This document shows, in pieces, positions 12,661 through 25,330 of a stretch of DNA of 64,000 nucleotides; the first letter of the stretch is position 1; each line of letters starts with the position of its first letter. The notes beneath the pieces are model-generated. The model was given only the letters and a program-made list of their open reading frames with translations, ran no database searches and was not told the DNA's origin. The translations under genes and the position numbers were made by a program. The DNA is taken from contig VYZB01000040.1 in NCBI GenBank assembly GCA_013397455.1, forward strand, positions 2,622,267 to 2,686,266, read 5' to 3'. The stretch is from Crotophaga sulcirostris. Taxonomy: Eukaryota > Chordata > Aves > Cuculiformes > Crotophagidae.

Positions 12661-15600
12661 CTATAAACTGAAGACCAGAAATCACTTCACAAACCTCCTC
12701 TGAGTCACTAGGACCATGTCATTTGTTTGTGTGTGTCATTGGTGCAAGATGGTTGCAAAATGCTGCAGAATTCAGGATGGCAGGACTTCACTCAGCTTTG
12801 AATGAGGCAAACTCACAAGAAAAGTCTGATCCTGAGGTTTAATGACATCTCAGTCACTTTGGGGCCAGGCTGTCTGGGTTTCATGGACCCATGAGTTTGT
12901 GGTCTAATTCTCCGCTATCATAGAAAGACTGAAAATAGTGATTAGTTCAACCAAAAACCTGGATTTGCAAAAATAATTTGATTTAAATCCAAATGTTGCC
13001 TTTGTTACTTAGTTCTGTGTCTGCATAGGTCCCCTCAACTCCAACCATCCTCGGTGTTCAACGTATAAACTATGTGCTCTGCTTTAGCGGCTTTTGCTGT
13101 GTGAGCCCAGCTGCGTGCCCGGCTGCCACCTTACCCACCCTGTGGGTAGCAGTGCTGCAGCAGACCACATCTCTCATTGCATTTGGTTCCTGATCACATC
13201 TCAACTCGTGCTGTATTTAGCATGGGCACACGGAATGGTTGGTGTGCATTATGCTGTGCAGGAAGAAGCTGCAGACAGGCACAGATCGGAGACGATCGTG
13301 GTGAAGGGTCTGAAGCCTGGCTGAAATCTGGGCAATGGTGTAAATGGGATCACAGAGCCACTTACAGAATCTGAGTCTACATATTTGTGAGAGTAGATAC
13401 CCTAAGCACAGCATCCTCTGAGATGGAAATCATGGCCATGGGTGGGCCAAATAACAGTACAAAACTAAGCTTGGGCAGTTGGACTAGGGAGGTGAGTGGC
13501 TTCCTTAGAGTTTTGGTCTTTCTCTGAAACAAAAGAAAAAAATTGTCTCTGAGATCTGTTTTTACTTAAGAACTAAGGAAATTCAAGGATATGATTTCTA
13601 AAAATTAACACTAGAGGCAATCTGAGTAATAATCTAATCAGGGACAATTTCTGTTGCACTTGGAGCTGAAACTCCCTGGACTTTGAGGACAAAACTCCTG
13701 TGGCTGCAAGCGGAGTCAAAAATTTTACCCCAAACCAAGAATTTCTTGTTGCCTCATCGTCTTGCACCAAGCGTTGTCAGGTAACGTGTTTCTTTCTGTT
13801 CCAGTGCACAGCCCTAATTCTACTCAGCAGCATTTCAGGGCTCTAACATCATAAAATGCAGGCTCAAACATCATCTTTTTCCATAGGAATGTGTTAAACA
13901 GGCCATGAAAAGCCAGCATGATCAAAAGATGTTCTACAAAGTATTGATATTTCACTGCTTCTTACCTTGATCTTCTCCAGTAATTCACCATATCAGAAAT
14001 ACAATATTTGTAAGTTCTTTTTCATAAAGGTCCTTATGGGTTTGGAAATTTAAACACCGCGAAGCTGAAGTTGAATTGGAAACCAAAAGTCCCTAAGCTT
14101 GTACATCTTAGAAAAAAAAATTCAATTAAGTGGGATTTTAGCTGTTTCAATAAAATTGGACTCTCCCTTTTCAAGATAAGGGTCCTATAGAGCCGAAGCA
14201 ACCTTTATGTGGCAGGAATATCCACTTCTACTAAACGTATAATCCTAGCTCAAGATACAATACACACAACAGGAAATCAATGTATAGTAGAATCAATTTG
14301 AAAATATAAAATAAACTAATATATGAGTGGAAAATTGACTTCCTATGGATTAAAAGCAGCACAAATGGTAGAAAAATCTGGCTTTTTAACAGGATGAGGT
14401 GGGTGGTAATAATAATGCAACTGATTAACTAGCTGAACTCAAGCTGCTGTGTGTGCACATAGATTTTTTTCTTTGGTAAAAGGATTCAAAGAGGAAATAA
14501 TTTATTGGTGCACTTTGCTCAGTGTTTGTCATTGAAAGAATGCAAAGTGAAAAAAAGCACCCTGAAAAAAGGAGAAAAGTAAAAGATACAGAATGTATTA
14601 TTTAAAATATCAGCACCATAAAGAGTATAGGATTACTGCAGCAATCCCATTATAGCTGTGGGGATATATAAATGTTTCCATTACGATTATCATTGAGGAG
14701 TTTATAACTCAGGCATTGAGATTTTTATTTTTTAAGGGAATTTAATGTTTGTGTAATGTGCTGTACTGACAGACTAGAAACTGGAAGACACTTCTTTGCT
14801 GCCAGAACAGATAAAATCAGATATAGAAGGAAAACAGCCCCCAGTTTGCCCAGTGCCATCCTCAGTCCTGCCATCAGCAGGTCCCTCAATATCTGATAAT
14901 TCAGGTCTTTTTTCTCATTGGTACCTCCCTGGTGATTACCCTCAGGGAAAACAAAGCAGGGACAACATAGATTGAGACTAGAAAGCTATTCAACATAGGC
15001 CATAGACATGACTATCAGGTTTCTCTAGTTTTAACACAGTACAGGATGACATCATAAAACTCATGTTTAGGAAAAATTGCTGTGTTTGATCAAAGAATGG
15101 AGAAAAGGAGCAGCTGTCCTTCCTGAGGCTGAGCTGCTGTCTCTCAAGATCTCTCCAAAGCAATGTTTGGAGCAGTCAGTGCGCAATTGTGTGCTTCTGG
15201 ACAATGCATGTTGACTTCTGGGGACCAAAAAAGGGATATCCAGGTTACTTCAGTTACAAGACTGGACCCTAATTAGGACAACGTAACACGTCTCCAGACT
15301 GCCTGGTACAATGAAACTCAGTTATTAATTCTCCACATCTGACAGTTTCACTGGGTAAAAATAAGTCTGTACACCTCTACTTGATACAGGTAGCATTAAT
15401 CTATTGTAAATGTATATTGACAGGGGGGCTGTACAACCACGTGGCTTCTCTCCCATCATGTGATTGAGAATACACAAATTAAGTGTGGCTTGGATCCAGC
15501 TTGAGTTATTTCCTCATTGGAACATGGGACCAATCTGATCAGAAGACCAGATGTCATGTTACAGATTACATGTCCAAAAAGCAGCTGGACTCAGGTCCTA

Positions 15601-17807
15601 AACTGGAGCGTCTCACAGTCATGGTAAGTTCATATGAAAGTCCATTATCATTTCGATTTTTCCAAGAGCGTAAGGTAAATGGAAATTTTAAAATCCTTTA
15701 TCTGTATTTTTCTTATGTTTCTCATCTCACGAGAAGGACTTGCAAGCAACATAGAGCAGAGGTGAAAGGGGAAGGGAAGCAGAATCCTGACATTGGAACA
15801 GTCAATTGGGATGGAGCTCCATGAATCAGAGAAGTTAGATGATGTATGGACATGCAACTTTGCTTCCTGATCCTGGACTCAGTCATCAAAAAGTGTGTTT
15901 GTGCAAGGTCAAAGACTGGGTCAGAGTAGGACCCAGCAGACTATTGGGTTCTTATTGACTAAATGTAATTGTGCTGTGAATAGACCTTTTCTTTAAACTT
16001 CGTGTAAACCTCTTGCTGTTATGTTTTGGAAATCTGTTGTGCATAAAGTGTCAACATGATATTTTATATTCATATCTGATATCATTTCAGCTAGAATTGG
16101 TTCCTCTACATGGAATGGGTTTGGCACCTCTGACCTAAATTCCATGCACCAAAAGCTGTAGAAAATGATAGACAGACAGCACAAAGGCATGGGACTTGCC
16201 ATCCAGAAGGAATGTTACTAAGTAAGAGTACTTTAGGATGTTGGAATGGTTATTCCTTCGTGCTAGATTTATTCTGTTGCCTACACCTCATGTAACAAAT
16301 GGCTATTCTTTTAAACCAATCTTGAAATCAAGAAGAAAGTAGTCCAGCTTTTTCTTTGTTTGTAGGGTTGCAACATAAACATCCACAGCTGTCAATGATC
16401 AAGAAAGCACCTTGCAATCTGTATTCGCCACAGCTGGCAGATCATTTTGTACTCAGTAATTCCATGTCACTTTTCACTTTGCTTTATAAGGGTAGAAGAA
16501 TCTCTGAAAAAAAATGCATACCTAGAGAATATATATATATTTAATGAAGACTAAATCTGCTAAAACTTCCAATTGAGAAGTGATGAAAACTCAGCCTGGT
16601 ATCTTAAACAAGTCAGATAACCAAAAAAAAGAGTAGAGACTTTTAACACCTTATTAGCTGCATTAAGAATTGTTACTGCAATTGATGTTACTAGGTTATG
16701 TGATGTATTCACGTAATGAACTGCTTTTCAGCCATCCTGAGATGTCTCATATGTCAGTCTGGAGGCTGCGATTCTCCAAACAGATAGGAGTAATGAAGGT
16801 GTGTCTAGCACTAACTGAGCATGGAGTGCATTTTAAAAAATGAAAACAATAATCATGCTAAATAGGATTGTTGGTTGAAGCCATTAGTATCTATCAGATG
16901 AGCTGTAGAAGCTTTGACAGAAATAGCTTAATATATTGTCAAGGGTGGTTTCTAAAGTATTTTAATCCTATAGAGTCTGGGAGGCTTCAGAAGGCTGGTT
17001 GAGCCTTTTATCACTCTCCTGAGGTTCAATCTTTCTCAGGAACAGCAAAGTTTAGGATTTGGGAATGCCACCCAAACAGCTCTGGATGGGTTGAGGGCAT
17101 AGATGTTCCAGCTTGAAGGGAGCTTTTTGTACCTACGTACAGATCCTTCACATCCTCTGTGCACAGCCTCTGCTGGCCATACTGCCTTGTGCCCTCTGCA
17201 GCCTTTATCATGGGGAGACAGCTCTGTCTACCTGTTGTGAGATACCTTAGCTAAAGGGGCAACAAGAGCAGAGAAAACATGGAATTAACACTGCAGGGAC
17301 AACTTGGAGATAATCTTGAGTGCTGAGGACAGATTCCAGTACCACTGAAACCTGCCTCCTTCCTTCCAGCAACCAATTATGCCTACATTCTCCCTGGGGT
17401 TCCATAAAAGGTGGGTGATTAAATTTATTATAGGCAAGGAGCTATGTTAAAGAACATACACCTCATTGTTATTTTATAGTCACGCTACTAAAAGTCACGT
17501 TGCAAGTGTTGATACTGAGCAGGAATGAACGTTTTGAAGAGGCACAAATGTCCAAGGAAGTCTTCTCAACCATGAATATTATTAAAGTCTGAGCTAAGAT
17601 CTTAGCTGACAGATGACCAGTTCCACTCCATCTACTGTGCTGCAGCAGGTTCTTGAGCCTCAGTTTATCAGCAATTAAGTCAGCTTGCCTAAATCCCACG
17701 TTAACATTGTATACATGAGGGATGTGATAGTGCAGCTCCTGACAACCACAATGTTACACTGTAGGTGGATTTGGTTGTGCGGCTCCCAGACTGTTTCCCA
17801 CTCATCA
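12661..17807. other. Unique noncoding DNA, 5.1 kb
   Basis: No gene or interspersed repeat is recognised. A slightly GC-richer stretch at about 13030-13330 contains several short overlapping frames on both strands without recognisable homology. The 113-codon frame at 15483-15824 has no domain. A short (TA)n run is present near 16530-16541. Confidence 0.55.
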
Positions 17808-18344
17808 AATGACTCCAGAACCACCTGGTGCTGTATGTATGCTCTGGGCCCCTCGGTTTGAGAAAGATGTCAAGATACTGGAGTGTGTCCAGAGGAGAGC
17901 AACGAAGATGGTGAAGGGTTTGGAGCACAAGCCCTACAAGAAGCGACTGAGGGAGTTGGGGCTGTTTAGTCTGGAGAAGGGGAGGCTCAGGGGAGACCTT
18001 ATTGCTCTCTACAACTACCTAAAAGGAGGTTGTAGTCAGGCAGGGGTTGGTCTCTTCTCTCAGGTGACAAGTGACAGAACTAGAGGACACAGACTCAAGC
18101 TTAGTCAGGGAAAGTTTAGGCTTGATATTAGGAAAAATGTTCTTCATGGAAAGGGTGATTGGCCACTGGAATGCGCTGCCTGGAGAGGTGGTGGAGTTGC
18201 CGACCCTGGAGGTGTTTAAGAGGAGATTGGATGAGACACTCAGTGCCATGGTTTAGATGATGGGTTGGTGTTAGTGTTGGGTTATAGGTTGGACTCGATG
18301 ATCTCAGAGGTCCTTTCCAACCTTGTGATACTGTGATACTGTAT
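17808..18344 (+). mobile_element. CR1 LINE, younger subfamily, copy A
   Basis: 5'-truncated CR1 of about 535 bp in plus orientation. It begins within the pol tail (the 'LWAP.FEKD' region) and ends in a 3' UTR with the motif 'gatctcagaggtcctttcc' and a tail built from GATACTGT-like units. It is the longest of three closely similar copies (others at 25331 and 39610). By hand comparison these copies differ from each other by only several percent over ~290 bp, so the subfamily is clearly younger than the other CR1 fragments in the window. Confidence 0.97.
17809..18256 (+). pseudogene. CR1 ORF2 C-terminus with one frameshift
   Basis: This is the C-terminal domain downstream of the CR1 reverse transcriptase. 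In order it shows [39 protein letters not shown], then KFRLDIRK. At about 18139-18147 the frame shifts by one base (AAAAATGTTC where the sister copies read AAAAGTTC or similar). Homology resumes in the next frame as [16 protein letters not shown] and ends at the normal stop after LSAMV (18254-18256). The single lesion fits a dead but fairly recent insertion. Confidence 0.93.
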
Positions 18345-19390
18345 AGACCCTGCACTGTTTTAAATGGGAAAATCACTGTTGTAGCAGGACATGTTACTTC
18401 TGCATCTTGCTGATGGGTGCAAGGTGTGGACAGATCTTGGCAGAGAGAGAGACACTTGACAGTAGAGTGTCCTGAAGGGTTTAATTATCACAGCATAAAT
18501 GGTGCAATAAGTGCTTTAAAGCCACATAGATGGACACCTTTTGAGCCCAAAAGAGGGCAGGGATATTCTCCTCTTGATGTGAATGCCAGTGTCTGGGATC
18601 CCTGTCTGGAGGAATGGGGACAGTTTGGGAAGGGCTGATGGGATCAGATCAGCATCTGCAAGTGTAAGCAGCATCAACAAAATAAAGAGGAGGGATTTGC
18701 AATGGATTTTTGAAGGAGGGATAGCTAGAATAAAAAGTCCATCAAATGCTCTTAAAGTTTTTGTATGTTACATCTGAATTACATCTAAGTGGTTAAATAT
18801 GCAGGGATTATAAGGTGTTGTGTCAGCTAATGAAATACAAAAGGAAATAGAAGTTTGTTGGGCCCATAGGAGTCTTTGAAAAGGGTCTGGTGGGAAAGAA
18901 AGCACTTAAAGCATATTTTTAAATTTGGGGTTTAATCCAATGAGGTTGGATTAAACATATTGTGAAAAAGTTTCTAAGGTAATGATTCTTCTTGAGTAAG
19001 TGGGAGCAGAGGAATATTGCTACTATATTTATTCCAACTTTTATATGATTGTATTCTAGTGTATACACATTATTAGTATTTATTTGTACTTCAGTAGCCC
19101 ATAGCTGCTGCTGTCACAGATTAGGATCCTGTTTTGCAAGCCACTGTACAAACATAATAAAAACAGTCCTGTTCTAAAGAGTTTATTTGGTCTCAGCAGA
19201 TGATTTGTAAATATATTGTTACTATCAGTTCTTTGTAGTTCCTCAGTAAAGCTGTAAGCACTTACAGAAATTTCTATGATGAAAAGAAATGCCTTAGTAT
19301 AAGTTGGCATTCATCCATGAAGATTTAGTTACCTAATTTATAAACATTTAGTAAATACGAATTAATCTTGACATTGTGGATTTTGTGCTG
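18345..19390. other. Unique noncoding DNA
   Basis: No gene or repeat is recognised. Short frames at 18417-18777 follow the CR1 but show no CR1 or other homology. Confidence 0.55.
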
Positions 19391-20130
19391 AATTAAATAA
19401 TCATAGTTACAGTCTATAATGCACTTGCACAATAGGTAAATTAGTCCTTCATTAAAAAATCATGAAGGAAAATGTATAATCTGCAGCAATGCCCAGAGGA
19501 AAAATTAATGTTATTTGAAATTAAAACACTATTGTTGGCAAATTTCTGAGTTTGCATTTAGTTTGGGTTTTCTTGGGTTTTTTGGGGGGGCGCGTTTCCA
19601 AACAATGTTATGGATCTCCCTGTGTATTGTCTCTATCATGAGATTTCCAGTTGAGAGTATTAACCAAATACCCAGGGTTTAATTGGAAATCAGAGGTAGA
19701 AAAAACTGTAAATCTCCTTTCATTCATTTGTCTCTGCACTACCTGCTTCTCAGCAGCAGATATAAGAGTATGTGCTTTTACATCTGATTAATGCTAACGA
19801 AAGCTGTGATTAAAACATCCTTGAATTCTTCTGTCATATAGCACAATTTAAAATTGTGAATTATCCTTCAAAACAGCACAAGTGGTGCAATTGCACATTA
19901 GCATAACTGCAAACCTTATTTACACAAGCACAAATGTTGTGTAAATTGGCCTTTAAGTGGGTTTTAAATGGCAATCACTTGGTAGGTGTTTTCAGAACAG
20001 CTAAATAAAAAAAAAAAAGCTATAGTGCAATATTTTACAAATGAATACTTTTAATGGGCCTATTTTCAATTGAATTGACTATTAAAACAATGAAGGCAGA
20101 AAATGACAACAGTTATTTAATCTGGGATGC
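19391..20130. promoter_or_regulatory. Candidate regulatory block with clustered dyads
   Basis: AT-rich, repeat-free sequence that contains three perfect dyad-symmetric elements within 105 bp (19842-19858, 19885-19896 and 19918-19946), with the hexamer GCACAA occurring three times. Homeodomain-like cores (GATTAA, ATTAGCATAA) surround them. The arrangement suggests a transcription-factor cluster. This is inference from sequence only; no conservation data were available. Confidence 0.35.
19918..19946. repeat. Perfect 10-bp inverted repeat, 9-base loop
   Basis: Arms ATTTACACAA (19918-19927) and TTGTGTAAAT (19937-19946) are exact reverse complements separated by 9 bases. It is the strongest hairpin I found in the window by eye. 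It is too short for a typical microRNA precursor. Confidence 0.7.
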
Positions 20131-20987
20131 AATATAAATACTGGAACATTTTTGAATTGTTCAGCATCTTGTAGCAGAAAGTATTTGTGAAAGTCAAGTG
20201 GTTATTAAGCTTACAAACGCCCTGCTTTGCCTTTTTATCACGTGCAGCTGTAAGCTTGGAGACATACGCAGCTAACGGGCAACACAAATTCAGACCAAGA
20301 ATGTTTCTTTTAAAATTTTTGCAGAGCATGAATGGTACTGATTTATTACTCCTCATGCTGAGGTATTGCATTCATCAGCTTCAGAGGGAAAGGGCTCCAC
20401 AGCAGAAACCCTACAGCTCTGCTCCTTGCAGCTGCCCTACTGGACCTGAGCACTTCAGGACATGGATCGTGCCTTCCTAAAAAGCCCCAGCCACAGTGCT
20501 GGTCATTGATATCATTGATATCATAATGTCATCAGTAGGATGAGAAGAAAGAGAAATGAGAAATTAAGGCCACAGTCTAGGAAGAGCTACAAATATGGAC
20601 CTAGAGATGGTCCCCATTCTAAGGAAATGTCTCTTGTTGTCAGTCTCATCTCTGTGCCCTAGAATGTGTCCTGGGTGAAAGACGTGCTGGTTGGTGACAG
20701 CAAAAAAAACAAGTGTGGCCATGCACAGCCCATTGGCAAGTGTATCAGGGTGGCAAGGGTGCTAGTGGTCAACAGAGGGACATAAGTTTATATTGACGTA
20801 TGGGGTTTATTTGTGGTGGTGAAGATAAGTTGCACATGGCTTGCCAGGTCATACTGTTTTGGTGGTGGTGAATCAGGTCAGTTAATAGGTTTGGCCATCC
20901 TCTGGTCTGAGATCTATCCATTCAAGTCTGTCATAGTAGCCTAGTTCTTCATTTTTATGGGGTAATGAAGGAAATGAATACAATGGA
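20131..20987. other. Unique noncoding DNA
   Basis: No gene or known repeat is recognised. A tandem doublet of TTGATATCA lies at 20504-20524. The part 20640-20940 is richer in GT and carries GGTGGTG runs, without identifiable origin. Confidence 0.5.
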
Positions 20988-21200
20988 ACAGAATAAAATA
21001 GAGTAGAATAGAATAGAATATAACAGTTCAGTGGGAGGGGACCTACACCAATCATCTAGTCCAAATATCCTTTGGAAAGTGTGTGAGTACAAGATGACCC
21101 AAAGAAAGACAAGCTATACTGCAAAGCCTGCCACAGCTGGGGCAAAGTAAGCAAACATCAAGTTTAACATTATTCCTAGTGTTTAAGCTCCATTTTTCTC
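20988..21200 (-). mobile_element. CR1-like 3' end with TAGAA tail
   Basis: Plus strand shows a degenerate (TAGAA)n tract at 20988-21022, followed by 'cagt.ggaggggacctac' and 'atcatctagtcca', the reverse complement of the 3' end of an avian LINE of the CR1 group with a pentameric tail. Homology is clear to about 21075. The rest to ~21200 is only weakly similar and the left limit of the element body is uncertain. The solo LTR at 21209 follows almost directly. Confidence 0.7.
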
Positions 21201-21203
21201 TGA

Positions 21204-21208
21204 AATAT
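21204..21208. repeat. Target site duplication, left copy
   Basis: AATAT directly before the LTR, against AATAC directly after it (21666-21670). Five bases with one mismatch is the expected duplication length for avian ERVL-type insertions. Confidence 0.6.
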
Positions 21209-21665
21209 TGTCATGGTTTATCCCCAACCAGCAGCTAAGTATCACGCAGCCACTCTCTCACTCTTCCCCCTCCCCAGTAATAGTAATAAAGAATATACAA
21301 ATTGCCCAATTCGATGCAATTTCTCACCACTCAATGATCCAACAACCGATTGTGCAGCCTGTCCCAAAAAGTGATTGTGAATCCATGAGCTCTGGCCTCC
21401 AGACATGTTCCCATTTATGTATGAAGTATGATGCCATATGGTATCAAATACCTTCCTGGCCAGCCTGCATCAGCTGTCTGGCTATACTCCTCCCAGCTTT
21501 TTGTGCACCTGTATAGCTGCAAAACATGGGAAACTGAAAAAAGTCCTTGATTTCTTAGCAACAACTAAAGCCATCAGTGTATTATCAACAATCTGCTCAT
21601 ACTAAATCTGAAAAACAGCAGCTGCTGGGAAGAAAATCCACTTTATCCTAGCCAAAACCAGGACA
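21209..21665 (+). mobile_element. Solo LTR, avian ERVL-like
   Basis: A 457-bp solo long terminal repeat in plus orientation. It starts TGTCATGGTTTATCCC and ends GCCAAAACCAGGACA, giving the TG...CA termini of retroviral LTRs. The start, an internal 'ctgtctggctatactcctcc' segment and the end match the layout of the LTR family that is widespread in neoavian genomes. A possible polyadenylation-type AATAAA lies at about 21286. No internal retroviral sequence (gag, pol, env) is next to it, so it arose by LTR-LTR recombination. It is nested beside a CR1-like 3' end. Family naming is from memory of avian LTRs and could be ERVL or ERVK class. Confidence 0.88.
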
Positions 21666-21670
21666 AATAC
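21666..21670. repeat. Target site duplication, right copy
   Basis: AATAC directly after the LTR end, one mismatch from the left copy AATAT. Confidence 0.6.
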
Positions 21671-24600
21671 TCCCAGTTTAAAGTGACTTTTCTTGCAAAA
21701 AACTGGTTGATCCCAGGATATTAGACAGAGCCTTGTTTCCCAGAGGAAAAAAATGCCTGTTCTAAACCTAAGCCAGAACTCAATGGTGATTAATGAAAAA
21801 TACACCAGAAATCAGAGTTTGTTACCAAGCCAGAGAATAAAGTGATTCTACCTGGAGAGAGAGGAGAAAGCTGCCACTGAACAACAGTGAGCATTGATGC
21901 AATCAGCAGGTCCTCAGCCTCTCTGAGGGACCTGGCGTGTTGTGTGCCTCTCGGATATACATAAGGATAGCTATGTCATGTGTTGACGTGTGGTCCTCCA
22001 TGGGCTGAAGAAGTTCACAACAAAGAGCAGGGCAAACAGCTCAGGGTGGTGAAGTCTCTTGGTGGGACAGTGGTAAACACTGAATGACGTCCTCTGGCAT
22101 CTTAAATAGCAAATTGAAATTGGATCCATTTGCGCTTTGAATTTAGCTGATGAAGGAAATCTTTGAAAACTTTAATAACATCAAATATTTGGTATCAAAT
22201 GTAAGGAGTGAGATGATGAAACAAAAACATTTTAACAGAGGAGATGCCATTTTTTCTTCTTTTTCAAACAGCAATTATTTTGCCTGTGTACTCTGGATCA
22301 ACCACTGGAATTACACAAGCCTAAAACTTGCGTGAAATCAGAAACATGATTGTCTTAGACTTCATTCTCTGCACCATATAAACAGGCAGCTCACAATCAG
22401 CCCTGGTATATAAAGCCTGTTTATCAGAGTGATGTTTAGAGGGTTTATGCTGTTGTATTCAAGCTAATATTTCAGCTGATTCTAATCTGCTTGGATTCAT
22501 ATCCCTAGTGGTTTCTCACAGATGAAGGATTTGAATGAATCAGGCACTAATCATTCCCTGAAAAGATGTGGTGATATTTGTCCTATGTTTGGCATTATGC
22601 CTTCTTTTTTTTTTTTTCCTAGTTTGTGCCTTTATCTCAGTTGTCTCTTTTTAAAAAATTTTATTTACAGGCCTTCAATTCTGTTTCTTTTTTCTTCTGT
22701 TTCTCCCTTATGCTGTCATCATTTGCACTAATAGTCATAGTTTCATTTGATCCTGGGACACAGGCATGTGCTAATTTCTGCTTTAGTGGTTTCAGATGTA
22801 CCATCCACCAGCTGATCAGTTCTCCCTCTACTCCAAGAAGTTTTCACTTACAATGTGCTCCTACATTATTTCAGTGCAAAGTGAACCATCGCAGACCACC
22901 TTTAGTCTAACAATGTCCTTAGGTCTGTAATAATCACTTGTCCTTCTTTATCCCCTTACTAACATGCTACTTTATGCTCATTCTGGTCTCAACATATTTA
23001 AATTTCAAACGCATTATTCTCAGTGTTCAAACATATTAATAATTTCTAAGCTAAAATGCTCACCATTAGCAAAACAACAGGTTTTGCACCAATAATGTAG
23101 AAACCAGATTGTGCTGAAGTAAAAATAATTACTTTGTGAAATGTAAAATGAGATAAAGGGATAAAGTGATGATGTTTTCACTTGGATTTCTGGGAAAAAA
23201 AATGGAAAATGTAGCACAGCTACAGTTTCACAGTGGTGCAGGGTAAAGTCAGTGCAGGTGCTGTGCAGGCAACTTGCATCCAGTCTGTATGGTCTTAATT
23301 AGGTGAGAACTGGTTCACTACTGGTAGTAGGGAATGCTGGGAATAGGTACATCTGGGAATCTGGGAATCTGTATGTCTTGAATGTATTTTCTTAGACTAT
23401 TAACATACTGGAGACTGCTTTGGACAGTGTGGGAAAAGGACCTCCTGGTTCTACTTTGAAGATGCTCTCTTGTTACCACGTGGCTGATTTGTGAAGTTTT
23501 CAGTTAATACTGCCTTTTTCACATGAATTAAGAGATTTTTAACCTGTGTGGTTTTGGTATTTGAATCATCCAGTCTTCCACAGAACTCAACCTGTTTGAG
23601 CTTGTGAATTTATCAATTCAATCATATCGTTGCATATCTCTGCTGTCAATTAAATTACAAGAGTTTTTATGATCAGGAAGTACAGTGTTATATCTGCCCT
23701 ATCCAACTTTGTCCAGCCAGTGTTGGAGTGGAAGCTACACAGTAACTGAAATTCATTGCTCATTTTGTGCTATCAGTACTTCCATCCCTGGCCCCAGTGC
23801 AGTATGAATCGCCTGGATTGTAACCATAGGAATGAAGACACCAATGCACCAACTGAAAGAAGGCAAAGATGACAGTAATACCCTAATCTATGAAGAGAAT
23901 ACAGAAGAAGGAACAACAAAAGTATTTTCTTGTATTACATGCAGTTCCATTTTGAAAACTATATGGCTTGAAATTCAGCTGACCTCCGTGACTTCCAGCC
24001 CAAATGTGTAGAATTTACAAATCAAAATATGACTTTTGCAGCTGTTTATTCCAGTATGGAACTCAAACCCATGCTTTCAGCTCTTTTTCGTGCCCACATA
24101 TATCAGTGAGGAAGGTGATCCATACTGATCTCTGACTATTTTGCTGGTGACACAGAAGACAGACACATTTCAGCTTGATGTTCTGCATCTTCACTGCTCC
24201 TGCCATGCTAACAGAGGTAGCAGGTCGTTTGGACCATCTGATGAAATTTGTTCTCTCGTGGACAAATATATGTGAATGTCAATTGGTCACAAGCATATCC
24301 ATGCTTGATGTCAGCTGTACTCCTTGCATTACTTATCTACAATATAAATGTTGCACATCCCAGCCCTTCTGTCATTCAAGAGAGGAGGTGGGACCTCATC
24401 TTGCCTTCCTCATACAGCCGAGGAGGCTAAGTTCATCAGTCACTCATCACTATAAATTCAGAAAGGCAATGGCACTGATTTCACATTAAGCAGGCCTGGA
24501 GAAGACCTAAGGACAGGAGGAACAAACAAGAGAGCTGCACTTCTGGATGCAGTCACACAGATGTCTGATAATGCTCTCAGCAACTGCAGCAAATCCCTCT

Positions 24601-25330
24601 GGCTCATGGTTTTCAGTGTCTGCACATGCACATAGCAATGAGAGCGACAAAACCCCCACCTGGATGCTGCAAGCAGCAAGCTTAGCCTCCAAAGGCAAAG
24701 GAAGGGGATCCACTTTGAGGAATATCAAAGTCAAACAGGTCATATAGTCTTTATCATAAACTACCTTAAATAAATGTTCCTTCTGAAATCCTTTAGATTC
24801 CCTTCTCTGACTTTTCCTACTTCAGGGCTATTCCCAAATCTCATGTCTGATGGTAAATTTCTTCTAATTTTCAGTCTAAATATATTTATGGCCAATTTGA
24901 ATTTTATTATTTGAATATTATTTATTCACATGCTTTTGCTGTGTGCCAGCTTCATCCTTTAGCTTAAATAGATTTTTCTCCCTGTTGGAGAAGATGCTCC
25001 TTTGATATATTTATAGAGAGAACTTTATCACATATCAGCCTTCATTTTGCTAGGCTAAGCAAGAAAAGACCTCTTGAAAAGAAAAGCCTTCATCTCTCAA
25101 GATATCTTCATAACTTTTCTCTGCCTCAGTTCAGTGTCAACTCATATTTCCAAGATGTGGTTTTAGGAACTATATTGCTTTTTTAACCTAAAGTCTGGTG
25201 TTGGGTCCATACATCCAATATTTCCTTTGTTTTGCATAAAAATATATTGTCTGATGCAGTTTAGAATCATACTTACTTTGATCAGATGTCATAGGTACTC
25301 ACACTGTCAATCACACTTTGACTAATTTTT
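21671..25330. other. Unique noncoding DNA, 3.7 kb
   Basis: No gene is recognised. Low-complexity features are a T run at about 22603-22618 and a short tandem of TCTGGGAA at 23352-23370. Overlapping frames on both strands at 24175-24747 have no recognisable domain. Confidence 0.55.

Noticed and set aside
15483..15824. 113-codon plus ORF
   Set aside because: No recognisable domain, and overlapped by an open antisense frame of similar quality.
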